Of a DNA stretch of 64,000 nt, positions 27,201 to 36,185 are shown piece by piece (position 1 is the first letter of the stretch; each line of letters opens with the position of its first letter). The stretch covers positions 62,001 to 126,000 of the forward strand of contig JALQPE010000059.1 in the NCBI GenBank assembly GCA_030407315.1, written 5' to 3'. A program made the translations under genes and the position numbers. The notes below the pieces were generated by a model. The model was not told the DNA's origin. It did no database searches and worked only from the letters and a program-made list of their open reading frames with translations. This stretch comes from Asparagopsis taxiformis. Its lineage: Eukaryota > Rhodophyta > Florideophyceae > Bonnemaisoniales > Bonnemaisoniaceae.

Positions 27201-28610
27201 TTCATCCGCATACACTAGCCGTGCCATAAATTCGCCTGCAGCGCGACGGATGTCCGTGTGAGTTTCCTCTAGCGCAAGGTCGCATATTTGTTCGCAGCTC
27301 GCAGGCTCTAGTAGGTCAAACTCTACTAGACGGGTTAGCAAATGAATGGCAGCAACTGTGACCCCATCGTCCTTATCACGCGACATATCTACGATTCTAG
27401 AACAGAAACGACTCAGGAAGTGCTCAAGACTCGGGAAGAAGTCCTTGGACTCGAGCATGTGGGTGAGAATTTGTAGGCTGGATTTACGCACGGTTGGATC
27501 TTTGTCGGAAAGCAGCCATCCAATGTACTTGCTGTGAATGTCGTCCAAGAAGTGGTCAGGGTAGGCAATAATCCAATCACCGACAGCAGACACGGATAAC
27601 GCGCGAATTTCTGGGGCAATGTCTCGAAATTTGAGCACAAACATAGAACGGAACACTTTGTCTGAAAGCTCCACAAGTTCACCGTTGTTGGCAGTCATTT
27701 CCTCGACCTTTTTGGCAAGCTCCTGACCTTTCTTCGAGAGTGGCTTCACAGATCTCTTTGTCTTCCGTGAGCGTTCTTGCACATGGCCGCATTTCTTCTT
27801 CTCCGTGACAAGCTGGCGGTGCATACTGTTGAGACTTTTGCGGATACGGGTACCGACATCAATAAAGCCGTCAACAATTCTGTACGCTGCAAGACAGGCA
27901 GCCATTCTCAACGCGCGTGATTTGGCACATGCCATTGCTTCGAGCCAACAAATGAGCGTGTCGAAGCAGTCTGTGTCGAAGAGCACTGCTTCGGTAGCCT
28001 CGGAAGCTATGCGACGCCAGAAATCTTCATAGGCTCTCCTGGTTTTCTTCGAGGGTGGGTCGCGCGCTGTGATTACAACACGACCGGAGGTGTCGCTGCG
28101 AAGAATGGGGTCTATGAGAGCTATTGAGGCGGCGGGCTCGTTTTGCACGATCATGGCAGAGGTTATGAGCTCTGTAGATGCAGCTTCCACTGGTCGGGAG
28201 GCACGGACAACGAAGGAGAGAACTTCGGACATTGCGGCTGGGCCGTTTGTTTGAATGCTTGCCATCCAGTCTGTGACAATGCCGGTTACTGCGGACGGAG
28301 TTTGGAGAAGTTTTGTGAAGAGGTCTGGTTCTTCATCTTCTTCCTGGATTGGGGTTTGGGGCTGCGCGTCTTGTTCGGGGTCGGAGATGAGGGGATTGGA
28401 TGCATTGGGATCATCGTTGGATGGGGATGACGGAATTGATTTATTTGCTGGTTTCGGCTGCTCAGCTTGGTTCTGTTCTTCGATATCGTCATCGAACATA
28501 AACTTGAGTTCGTCTGCTGGCGACGGGTCGTTGTCAAAGTCGTTTTCATCGTCGGGCTTGGAAGACGGTGATGGCTGTTCACTGAGTTGGGGAGGCGGAG
28601 GGGTCGGCAT
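24219..28610 (-). CDS. SCC3: Cohesin subunit SCC3/STAG
   Basis: 1463 residues. A Pro/acidic N-terminal tail leads to the STAG domain (about 190-310, with YEDFWRRI and CLAAYRIVDGFIDVG), then the stromalin conservative domain (about 320-400: FRSMFVLKFRDIAPEIRALSV, WLLSDKDPTVRKSSLQIL) and a long HEAT solenoid. The last roughly 250 residues are Ser/Lys/Arg-rich and disordered, ending in KRRQRKP and RKRQRRW basic clusters fit for nuclear import and DNA contact. SCC3 docks on the kleisin and loads cohesin on chromatin for sister cohesion. Single exon, ATG 28610 confirmed. Confidence 0.93.
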   Translation of the reverse strand: MPTPPPPQLSEQPSPSSKPDDENDFDNDPSPADELKFMFDDDIEEQNQAEQPKPANKSIPSSPSNDDPNASNPLISDPEQDAQPQTPIQEEDEEPDLFTKLLQTPSAVTGIVTDWMASIQTNGPAAMSEVLSFVVRASRPVEAASTELITSAMIVQNEPAASIALIDPILRSDTSGRVVITARDPPSKKTRRAYEDFWRRIASEATEAVLFDTDCFDTLICWLEAMACAKSRALRMAACLAAYRIVDGFIDVGTRIRKSLNSMHRQLVTEKKKCGHVQERSRKTKRSVKPLSKKGQELAKKVEEMTANNGELVELSDKVFRSMFVLKFRDIAPEIRALSVSAVGDWIIAYPDHFLDDIHSKYIGWLLSDKDPTVRKSSLQILTHMLESKDFFPSLEHFLSRFCSRIVDMSRDKDDGVTVAAIHLLTRLVEFDLLEPASCEQICDLALEETHTDIRRAAGEFMARLVYADEDDRIQGSAAKSGSVKKKPLKRHRPLRKFVLVELEQVPSPERAMDDIRELVFTFSRKGDRDATPDLLVDSVWDHMPALRCWEAFTRLLSEKDPTESPPSAKRSSRRKAPGKPDPEDDNSLSDNDKAILCEILLASIRESCGKGDKSRAKLVERGECNSDETPGVLASKHFIPLLPNLLVQFQVDPRALAALVQLPMNLPFETDASEEKSAETLVTKLVDVLTRHTGSPAVINSCASAFKNFLAEDSPMKKTTHGALQKACTVASKELTLQVRSGLSKAEPSSVAASILQVRVTCELIESSPSIWSSTSKLLMFQCEEGNDSDLGDNVTTDAIRIACALLMWSLSKFKSRIEDTEDQSDRKATEVEETNVRELGNDVVMVLSKVCNCDAFQIHVKVVALQALLTALTLARGVENFAASVWIPDADKSVESGKGDTASTNLDFLGISSDLQEILVTVKSCAKSLLEYELFASGHNAVRFPGNKKPRRSAELTEQVVRDCFISLLQASFQSALSKEISYLPLLGLLVRDRRGPTEGNLDTSLSVFELCRRYYQQRQAQEPEKIREAVKALSDVSFIHSPKDRPYHFVWELAEILSGAREPGHTSKDTSRDTLVLLTDEAMRCPKNSTESQRAIGVLACAGVALIGMVSKQDADSLLVKTDELKFHAIKDTELEIEPVVMKRFESYYNAIKALTLGKSPEIPKLTTARKKSKTNWSSPGLKTKKRRPRRPTKKNDDLTSAVTENLNVRRSGRDKKRINYAQLSGTQSESGSEEDITSQLSASDEDADDGDNGDHVSSAVAMARNLMEYNNSTPVAKVSKKANKQRSTEPEPESSSNDEEDEEMKEELEDTQPDVENSPVPSGVRRSSRRIQKSMKLKATSQGSGSNQSNRSNPAVTPQKSRHSSKSSNTQESTPSTNRKRGTSRKKSAETVSPGDQNKDDESAPESPSQPESERAVETPPETTEDQNSNSRESRPKRRQRKPSVATSPIIVRKRQRRW

Positions 28611-28839
28611 AGTGAGCGGGGGAAACCTGTTAAAAGGTGGGGATGGGAGGAGAGAATGGCTGAGAGGAATGGTTGGTGTGAAGTGTAACTTGGAAGGATG
28701 GAAACGGGTGAATCGGCGGGAACGGTACGGATATTTGGAGCGAAATCAAATCACGTGATTTCATTTGGCGCCAAAGCGATTTCGATGAGCAGCTCAAACG
28801 AAAACAACGGGCCATCAGATTTACTAAATTACAATCATA

Positions 28840-29523
28840 TTATACAACAATACAAAATTGTCCACAGCCACTACAATTGGCCGCAAGGAAACGAAAACCA
28901 ACTTGTTCGACAATTTGGAAGCTGAGATCTCGACAGTCTTGATGCTGCGCAACGACATCAGCCAACCGCTCGCGAACCAAATCTAGCGTCAGATTATCGT
29001 ACGTACCGCCATCGACGCGCAATCCGCAGCCGCAGAACACGACGCCATTCCGCACCGTGAGCCCGTCACGCCCGCACATGGGGCACATCACAAAGTCGTC
29101 CTTGATGTTGAGTCGCTCTTGAAACTGCACCAATTCAGCAATGTCCTCCTCGGTGTCGCGCACCCCGTCCTCGTATGCAGCGAGAACGGCGCGCTCCTCG
29201 CAGCGTCGCTCGGCGTCCAACGCCGCCTCCAGATCGGCGATGAGCGACGAGATCTCGCTGCTGGTCAGCGAGGCTGTCGATGAGCATTCAGACAGAGAAT
29301 CCACGCTGCGTTTTCGCTTTCTCAGAAGCGTGTGCTCGCGTTCCACCAACTGTGTTCGCGCTTTCCGACACGCGTTGAGCAGACTTTCTCGGTCGTTTTT
29401 CATGCGTTGCACACAGTTGTTCAGAAGACGCTCGCGCCAGGCTTTGCTAGGTGCTGCGATTCGCGACCATTTGTGCATCCGATGGCGCGGAACGTCGTCG
29501 ATGTCGCTTTCGTAGGCGTTCAT
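28840..29523 (-). CDS. RPAIN: RPA-interacting protein
   Basis: 227 residues. The N-terminal segment (HKWSRIAAPSKAWRERLLNNCVQRMK) resembles the RPAIN N-terminal domain. A Ser/Glu-rich helical middle follows. The C-terminus has a Cys-rich zinc-binding module: CPMCG, FCGCGLRVD and a final CSGCGQ, with the family's DLVRERLADVVAQH helix between them. RPAIN imports replication protein A into the nucleus, linking it to replication and repair. ATG 29523 confirmed. It is upstream of SCC3 on the same strand, about 230 bases away. Confidence 0.85.
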   Translation of the reverse strand: MNAYESDIDDVPRHRMHKWSRIAAPSKAWRERLLNNCVQRMKNDRESLLNACRKARTQLVEREHTLLRKRKRSVDSLSECSSTASLTSSEISSLIADLEAALDAERRCEERAVLAAYEDGVRDTEEDIAELVQFQERLNIKDDFVMCPMCGRDGLTVRNGVVFCGCGLRVDGGTYDNLTLDLVRERLADVVAQHQDCRDLSFQIVEQVGFRFLAANCSGCGQFCIVV

Positions 29524-29738
29524 GATTGTGATGGTACTTGGTAGCGGGGTCCTGCATGCGAGGCCAGCGAAATTTATCTACTGATCGCGATGCAACGGTT
29601 GCATACTACGTTCGGGAAATGTTTGGCGCCAAAAATATGTTGCGGCGCATTTGTAATATATTTCTTGAAATTTACAACTTTTGATTGGTTTTCAAATGTA
29701 TTTACAACATTTTGGTGGTTTGACGTGTCGGTGCTGTA

Positions 29739-31586
29739 CTACTCGAAGATGCCGCGCCAACAAACGTTGCGTTTTAAGATGAGTTGCCCGAGTAACTCTC
29801 GTTTACAGCCGCGGTATAGTGCCCTTGCCTCAAGTTTTCTTCGCTCCAACTCGGCAATTGTCTCGTTTTCCTTGACTTTCTCAAGCAAAACTTGTTCCCC
29901 TATAACGTTGGCGACGCGGTACACATTCTGTGACCCCACAAATATTTCCCCGATTCGCGGCGTGTCCGACCGCTCCAAACGTCTATCTACAAGCTGCGAA
30001 ACGTCGAGGTCGATCGCTTCGGGCAGCACCGACCGAATGTCAAATTTGCTATGGTCTTTCCCATGCATCCCATATCCACACGGAAGATAATGCTCCGCAC
30101 GCGAATTTCTTGAACATTTGAACTGCTTCTCCTCAGTAACATTATTATGCACACCGATGATCTCGCTAATATCTTCTTCCGGTATGAAGAACGGGTGCGC
30201 CTCAGTCGACAATACGTATTTTCCGCTTCGTAACCAATGCGCATCGCCTTGCTCCCCGTCCGAAAACAGCAAATAGAGATACTTAAATGTCTCACTCATC
30301 ACAAATGACGGCATGATATCACCCAGCTCATGCTGCGCCGCATGTTTCACCTCTGCGAACCCGCACTCGACTTTCATAATACTCTCCATCGAATGCAACA
30401 CAGCTGCGCCAACCCCCTGCCACGCCGGATCATCACTAGCCCAATGCAAGTAGAACACGCTCTCAATCAGTTCGGGCCTGAGTGGATAATTCACCTGTCC
30501 AGGCATTGGCATCTGCATGCGCACATGATACGACTCTGGCAAGCATCCGTAGCGCCTCCACACCGCGTAATGCGCTCGCGTGGTATCAGCTGCAAGACGT
30601 GTGTGTCCGACGAGAACTTGCAGACTGGGCCAGAAGGCCGACAGCGAGGAATGTCCAAGTCCGACCGTGTGCCCAGAGTACATTTCAGCGTCGAGATACC
30701 ACGGCGGCTTGTGCACAAATTTACGCACAGCATCGTATGACTGTTCGAACATTGTTAATAATCGCTCGTCGCCGAACAACGTCCAACCTTTAATGAGATA
30801 TTCGTAAAATGAATCCACCAACCCGCCTACACCCGACTCGGTCGCCACCCAAAAGCCCGTGTGCACGTCGATATGGTTTCCAACAAGTCCGGTCGATGCT
30901 GCGCGACTGTGCAGCGCCTGCATGGCTGTAAACGCCCTGTTGTAGTACGTTGCATTGCGTGTGTAGCGCGATAATGTGCCGAATTCAAGCAGAAGCGAGC
31001 CGGCACCTGCCGTTGAGGCGACGGTGGATTCCGTTGTACTGACGCCATGACGCAGATTAATGGCTCCAAAGGGAATACCGGTTTCAGTTTCGAAGGCCGG
31101 AAGCAGCCGATCGGCGAGATCGACGGCCATGCTAAGCAGCTCGTCGTTGTAGGATGGGAGTATATTTTTCGGGATGCCTGTCAGCTCATGTTGCTGTAGC
31201 AGAATGCCGTGGGTGGATAGTAACGCCCCCAGCACGCGAATTGTTGTCTCGAAGACGGATACAGTTTCATCCTGATCAAATGTTACATTGGCGATGACAT
31301 ATTCAACAGCCCAGGAGAACTCGTGCCATTCGCCGAGCACTGCTAGTGTATCGAGGGTGTCGATGAGAGAGATGGTGAGGTTTCCAAACGTGTTCACACC
31401 CGTGCATGACAACGGACGTAATTCGTCGAACGGCAGCGCGTTCTGCTTGTAGGCGTTGTAAGCATGGGCGAAAACTGCGCGCGTCTGGTTGCGGAGAGCT
31501 TGTGTGTCGACGGGACATGGTGCGTTTGAAATGGAAGCGCGGCATAACGGCAGCAGAAGGAAGATCAGCAGCAACGCGTATCGCAT
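29739..31586 (-). CDS. GH47 alpha-mannosidase-like protein, EDEM type (ER-associated degradation)
   Basis: 615 residues from the ATG that opens a signal peptide (RYALLLIFLLLPLCRAS). An upstream ATG (31733) would add 49 residues before the signal and is less likely. GH47 landmarks: FGNLTISLIDTLDTLAVLGE, the catalytic-Glu segment SVFETTIRVLGALLS, GLVDSFYEYLIKGW, FKYLYLLFSD and the calcium-binding STEAHPF. EDEM proteins trim Man from misfolded ER glycoproteins to mark them for disposal. The C-terminal extension has no visible HDEL-type retention signal. Divergent from the dehydrogenase gene, with a 343-base gap. Confidence 0.88.
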   Translation of the reverse strand: MRYALLLIFLLLPLCRASISNAPCPVDTQALRNQTRAVFAHAYNAYKQNALPFDELRPLSCTGVNTFGNLTISLIDTLDTLAVLGEWHEFSWAVEYVIANVTFDQDETVSVFETTIRVLGALLSTHGILLQQHELTGIPKNILPSYNDELLSMAVDLADRLLPAFETETGIPFGAINLRHGVSTTESTVASTAGAGSLLLEFGTLSRYTRNATYYNRAFTAMQALHSRAASTGLVGNHIDVHTGFWVATESGVGGLVDSFYEYLIKGWTLFGDERLLTMFEQSYDAVRKFVHKPPWYLDAEMYSGHTVGLGHSSLSAFWPSLQVLVGHTRLAADTTRAHYAVWRRYGCLPESYHVRMQMPMPGQVNYPLRPELIESVFYLHWASDDPAWQGVGAAVLHSMESIMKVECGFAEVKHAAQHELGDIMPSFVMSETFKYLYLLFSDGEQGDAHWLRSGKYVLSTEAHPFFIPEEDISEIIGVHNNVTEEKQFKCSRNSRAEHYLPCGYGMHGKDHSKFDIRSVLPEAIDLDVSQLVDRRLERSDTPRIGEIFVGSQNVYRVANVIGEQVLLEKVKENETIAELERRKLEARALYRGCKRELLGQLILKRNVCWRGIFE

Positions 31587-31929
31587 GGTTCGCTCAGATA
31601 TCTCGACGATGGCATCACTGATTTCAATTTGAAAATCACATATGTAACCGAAGCGATGGCAGCAAATGCCGTGGTGACATTTGCATCCGTGCGGCGCACA
31701 GCTGTTTGATTGGTGCATTGTATCACCATGCACAACTCTGTCACACTGTCACCGCATCTGCTCAGAATCTCAAGACCGCCCCATCATTCCGATCCATCGC
31801 CTCGAAAACGATCTTTAATCCTCCTGCACCATGTGTGATCCGACCAACAGATAACCCTTTAATCCTACGCGCCAAATCGAATCCACTCGCATCCATCCCA
31901 CAACGCTACCACTACCCATCAATCCAAAC
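31587..31929. other. Divergent intergenic region, EDEM / dehydrogenase
   Basis: 343 bases between two head-to-head genes; presumably holds both promoters. No RNA gene or repeat seen. Confidence 0.5.
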
Positions 31930-32859
31930 ATGCAGCCAGCAACCCCAGGCGCCACCCGCATAGGCTGGGTGGGAACCGGCGTCATGGGCGCCAACATGGC
32001 CATGCACTGCATCCGCGCCGGATACACGCTCACTGTGTACAATCGCACCGCGTCCAAGGCAGATGTACTCGTCCAGGCGGGTGCGACATATGCCGACACG
32101 CCAGCCGAAGTAGCCGCCAATTCAGACATTGTTTTCACAATGCTCGGCTACCCCACCGATGTGCGCGATATCATCGCCTCCGACACCGGCTTATTGTCCA
32201 CACTGCGACCAGACGGTATTGTGGTCGATCTCACGACATCCGAGCCCGCACTCGCCGCCGAGCTCGCCGCCCGGGCCGTGCCCACCTCGCATTTCATCGT
32301 GGATGCGCCGGTGACCGGCGGCGATATCGGCGCCAAGAACGGTACCTTGTCCATCATGGTGGGCGGTGACCCCGCCGCCGTTGAAGTCGTCCATCCGGTG
32401 CTGTCGTGCTTCGCGAGCAAGATCACCGTCTTCGGTCCCCCCGGTGCTGGTCAGCATTGCAAGATGGCCAACCAGATCGTGATTGCCACCTCGATGCTGG
32501 GCATGTGTGAAGGCTTGATGTACGCTCATGCTGCAGGGTTGGATCTAGAAGCGTTTTTGTCTGCGATTGCTTCGGGTGGCGCTGGTAGCTTTTCTGTCAA
32601 GAGTTACGCTCCGAGGATTCTGAAGAGAGATATGGAACCTGGCTTTTATGTGGAGCATTTTGTTAAGGATTTGGGTATTGCGCTCAATGCGTGCCAGCAA
32701 TTGAAGATTAGTCTACCAGGACTTGCGCTTGCTCAACAGCTGTATGTGTCGCTCACCGCAAACGGTGATGGTCGTCTAGGCACCCAAGCGCTTATTTTGG
32801 CTTTGGAGAGGCTCAATGGCAAGCAGTTGCCGAAGAAGAGTGAATTTTCTGCCTGGTGA
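31930..32859 (+). CDS. Beta-hydroxyacid dehydrogenase (GLYR / 3-hydroxyisobutyrate dehydrogenase family)
   Basis: 309 residues. Rossmann dinucleotide motif GTGVMG (G15-G20) with VYNRT after beta 2, where an Arg suggests NADP preference. The substrate segment is DAPVTGGDIGAKNGTLSIMVGG, and the catalytic Lys is K178 (GQHCKMANQ). The C-terminal helical domain carries the KDLGIAL motif. The family reduces glyoxylate, succinic or tartronate semialdehyde, or oxidises 3-hydroxyisobutyrate; sequence alone cannot decide which. No clear presequence. It ends 126 bases before the convergent beta-adaptin gene. Confidence 0.9.
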   Translation: MQPATPGATRIGWVGTGVMGANMAMHCIRAGYTLTVYNRTASKADVLVQAGATYADTPAEVAANSDIVFTMLGYPTDVRDIIASDTGLLSTLRPDGIVVDLTTSEPALAAELAARAVPTSHFIVDAPVTGGDIGAKNGTLSIMVGGDPAAVEVVHPVLSCFASKITVFGPPGAGQHCKMANQIVIATSMLGMCEGLMYAHAAGLDLEAFLSAIASGGAGSFSVKSYAPRILKRDMEPGFYVEHFVKDLGIALNACQQLKISLPGLALAQQLYVSLTANGDGRLGTQALILALERLNGKQLPKKSEFSAW

Positions 32860-32985
32860 TTGTGTTGCAGCTCACGCTCCATGCAATTCAGTTCTACTTT
32901 TCGACGCACTATATGTGTTATAAAATCTATAGTCAATCTTGCAAAGTTATGTTGCTCAAGTTGTATTACGACATCTACTTCAACG

Positions 32986-34944
32986 CTAGATCGCACCGCC
33001 GAAAATATCTTGTAATGTATCGACTTGTTTCGAAGATGATGCACTGCTGCCTCCAATGTTTCCGAAACCTCCAAACCCACTATCAGTAGCAGCTGCCTCC
33101 GCCTCCCCGTCATCATCACCAGATATATCCAAACCGAGCAAGTCCTCTTCAACCATAAGATCGCCGACGAAAGCGTTGTCAACCAGCTTTCTTCTCGCGC
33201 TCTGGAACTCGCGAGGTGGTTTGTGATATACAGAGGCAACCGAAGACAACGATCGTACAAGCTCTTTCTGCAGTTCAATTGGCATATGCAGAGCACGATC
33301 TTCCACACCATCTTGCTGGACGAGCACCACGCTTCGCGCCGTATCGTTCCCCAGTGACAATAGCCTCGCGTAAATGAATCCTCTATCCCTCACGTCGACA
33401 TTTTCTGATTCCTCCGTAGCGTAATTGAGCGCGCGCTGTGTAACGCTCTCGACTTCCGAGCCGCGATGCAGATATGCCTTCATACAGGCAGTCAGGATCT
33501 GCAGCTGCACCACAACGTTTTCCTCGTCGATTGTTTCACAAATTAGCGACAGCATTGAAACAGACTCATTGATGCGATGTGAATATTCGCCAATAATCCA
33601 GACCAGAGAAGCTTTCGCGGGTGGATCGTCAATATCTTCTGCGACTTTGCACAGCTCTTGGATTATATCGTCATGATTGCTGGGATATTTGCGCAACAGG
33701 TCCTTCAGTACTATTGCAATCTGTTCCGTTATGTGTGCAACACGCGTCCGCAGAAGATTCTTCAGAAGAGTTATACAATCTTTGGAAACGGCAGGTACAC
33801 GCAGTCCTATGTGGCCTATACTTGCGACTGCCTTTTGCGCGAAAACCACATCAACTTCGTTGGTATACTCTGCTAGTTCTGCGAGCACATTCTTCGCGTT
33901 TGATGAGGTTGTAAGTCGTACAAGTACGTCGAGCTTTTCGTTCTTCACGTATAGAGGGTCAGCGTATGATGCAAAGAAAATCCGCACATCGTTTGACAGC
34001 AAAGCGGGGTATTCACGAATGAGGAGGCTGATATTACGCAAGGCGACAAATTGCATTTCGGGCTGCGAGTTGAGCAGTGTGATAAGCGGGGCACTCATCT
34101 TCTTGATGAGAAAATCGCGCTTCGCGTCGCTATCGAGATGTGGCATGAGATTAACCACTATCCTCACGGTGGCAAGCACAACAGCTGGATTGACATGCTG
34201 CAGACGCGGTACAATTCGTTCCACCATGAGATCTGCCTCTTCCGCATCGGACGGCTCGTAAGCAGCAAGGGAATCTAATATGAAAACCTGCCCCCATTCA
34301 GTGCATTCCGATAATGCTGATAGTAATCTTGGGACGGATTTGGGGGTTAGAGAGAGGAGCGTTTTATCGCCCGTTGTCTCTGAAATTTCCGACAGAGCAG
34401 CCACCGCGTTTGATACGGTCATTGGATTGCCATCGGCTAATAAATCCTGGAGCTCGTGCAGAAATCCTTCTTCCATCGCGAGTGAGGGGTTGGTGTCGAA
34501 GAGTTTGGCCACAGCAACTGCAGCTGTTTTTCGCACGTACGGGTCGCGGTCCTTGAGGGCTGCATGCAGAGGTGCGCATAAATATTCAGATATCTTATCG
34601 AGAGGGATGAGGGACATGGTACGAATGGCAAGCGCACGAATGAGCGGATTGGGATCGGCTGCATCCTTTATAAATGTGTTCACAATGAGAATAGCCAGGT
34701 CGGGTTTGGAAGGAGCATAATTGATGATGTAGAGATAAACGAGCTTCTTCATTGCAAGATCCCCAGCTGTGTTCTTTACCACATCTGTGAATAGTGACGA
34801 GACGTCCTTACCAAGCGTCATTGCGGCCACTGTGCGCTTGAGCGCAGTCTTACGCTGCTTGCTGGTGGTTGCATTGAGCGAGACCTTGAGTTCATAAAGC
34901 TCGCCCTTCTTGCTCACGGAGTACAAGCGGCCGTCGGGCGCCAT
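32986..34944 (-). CDS. Beta-adaptin trunk (AP-1/AP-2 beta-like), no ear domain
   Basis: 652 residues from ATG 34944 (MAPDGRLYS). The open frame upstream to 35187 is not adaptin-like. HEAT/ARM trunk with canonical beta segments: ELKVSLN, QRKTALKRTVAAMTLGKDVSSLF, KKLVYLYIINYA, NPLIRALAIRTMSLI and RDPYVRKTAAVAVAKLFD. It ends in a short acidic/Gly hinge with DLLGLDI, a plausible clathrin-box-like motif. Typical beta-1/2 adaptins are about 900 residues and carry a C-terminal appendage; here the frame ends at GGAI. It is either a genuinely earless subunit or its ear is in a downstream exon I cannot see. Confidence 0.88.
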   Translation of the reverse strand: MAPDGRLYSVSKKGELYELKVSLNATTSKQRKTALKRTVAAMTLGKDVSSLFTDVVKNTAGDLAMKKLVYLYIINYAPSKPDLAILIVNTFIKDAADPNPLIRALAIRTMSLIPLDKISEYLCAPLHAALKDRDPYVRKTAAVAVAKLFDTNPSLAMEEGFLHELQDLLADGNPMTVSNAVAALSEISETTGDKTLLSLTPKSVPRLLSALSECTEWGQVFILDSLAAYEPSDAEEADLMVERIVPRLQHVNPAVVLATVRIVVNLMPHLDSDAKRDFLIKKMSAPLITLLNSQPEMQFVALRNISLLIREYPALLSNDVRIFFASYADPLYVKNEKLDVLVRLTTSSNAKNVLAELAEYTNEVDVVFAQKAVASIGHIGLRVPAVSKDCITLLKNLLRTRVAHITEQIAIVLKDLLRKYPSNHDDIIQELCKVAEDIDDPPAKASLVWIIGEYSHRINESVSMLSLICETIDEENVVVQLQILTACMKAYLHRGSEVESVTQRALNYATEESENVDVRDRGFIYARLLSLGNDTARSVVLVQQDGVEDRALHMPIELQKELVRSLSSVASVYHKPPREFQSARRKLVDNAFVGDLMVEEDLLGLDISGDDDGEAEAAATDSGFGGFGNIGGSSASSSKQVDTLQDIFGGAI

Positions 34945-35191
34945 TGCCGGAAGCTTCAATGCGTCTGATACGAACGAACAATCAGACTGGACTTTGTTAT
35001 CGAAGGGATGGAAGAGTAATAACACTGGCAAGATTTGACGGAAAGAAAATACTGTAAGCCACAATTGTGCATCAGAAAATGATTTAAAGGATGTGTCCAG
35101 CACCAATGCAGCCAGCAGCACTCTTCTGCCATGCCTTACATTCATTCCCTTCCATCCGCCTTCAGCGCATCGATTCCCTGCTTTCACAACT

Positions 35192-36040
35192 ATGTCCGAC
35201 TCTCAAAACACGCGCGATACAAACGCCACCCCCAGTCCCTCCACGGACAGTCAAGAAAAGTCGCTCAGCGTACGCGTCGGATTTCCAGGCGGCAGTGTGC
35301 GCACATTTTCAGTGGCAGCGGATGCGCCGGTGTCGGCGGTGACGCGTTTGATAGTCGAGCGGGAGAACTTGGATGCGCAGGCGCATGTGCGATTGATATC
35401 GTCTGGAAAGCTGATACGCGACCACGACACTCCGCTGACGCACGTGTTGAATGAGGGCCACTTCCTGCATTGCGCTATTTCAGAAACGCCGACGCAGCCG
35501 CCGTCGCGCGACGTCGAGCAGCAGCGGCGAAATAGCGCCACCGTTGTGTTGTCCTCGACTGTGGACGCCAATGGAGATGTGCGCATTTTGATTCCGCGCT
35601 CCAATGAATCTGGGGAGCCCGTGCTCAGCGAGAGCGAAGTCGCGTTTATTCGCCGCCACTTTCAACGGGTGCTTTTGAGGAGATCGGCCGTCGCGGCAGA
35701 GCAGGAGGTTGCCGCACGGCGTGAGGGAGAGGAAGAACAGACGGATGGGCAGGAGCGCGGCGCAAATGGGTCGCAACCGGACGTTATGCGGAGGATGTAT
35801 ACGATGCGACCGGACCCGCATAATGTGCTCAGTTCTGGAATTGAAGGGAGTACGAGCGATTTTTTGATGGGCTGCATCTTTGGTTATCTGCTGGGTATCA
35901 TTGTGTTGGTGCTCTTGTTGGACAATCATGCTACGCAAAAATGGCGTGTAGGTATCGTTGCTGGTGTTGCAACCAATTGCGCGTTTGGTATTCTCAGGAC
36001 CAGTCTCAACATCACCGATTGGCAACTAACGTCGCCGTAG
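35192..36040 (+). CDS. Ubiquitin-fold membrane protein, Dsc3-like (DUF2407)
   Basis: 282 residues from ATG 35192. An in-frame ATG at 35093 would add 33 residues, but the family start is nearer the ubiquitin fold. A ubiquitin-like domain (about 20-98) has the RLISSGKLIRD and LTHVLNEGHFLHC pattern. A charged middle follows, then one clear transmembrane segment (MGCIFGYLLGIIVLVLLL) and a second weaker hydrophobic stretch. This matches Dsc3-type subunits of Golgi/ER membrane E3 ubiquitin ligase complexes; other membrane ubiquitin-fold proteins are possible. Divergent from beta-adaptin with 247 bases between starts. Confidence 0.65.
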   Translation: MSDSQNTRDTNATPSPSTDSQEKSLSVRVGFPGGSVRTFSVAADAPVSAVTRLIVERENLDAQAHVRLISSGKLIRDHDTPLTHVLNEGHFLHCAISETPTQPPSRDVEQQRRNSATVVLSSTVDANGDVRILIPRSNESGEPVLSESEVAFIRRHFQRVLLRRSAVAAEQEVAARREGEEEQTDGQERGANGSQPDVMRRMYTMRPDPHNVLSSGIEGSTSDFLMGCIFGYLLGIIVLVLLLDNHATQKWRVGIVAGVATNCAFGILRTSLNITDWQLTSP

Positions 36041-36185
36041 CACAAACAACTGGTGCAATTGTTCTTGTTCATATAGACACTAGTTTGGTAATCTAACTTT
36101 TGTATAGTCACCTCCGATGCGCATTCTTCTCATGCGTAATCTTGGTATATTTTTATGTACAGATACTCGTAAACCACCACATACT

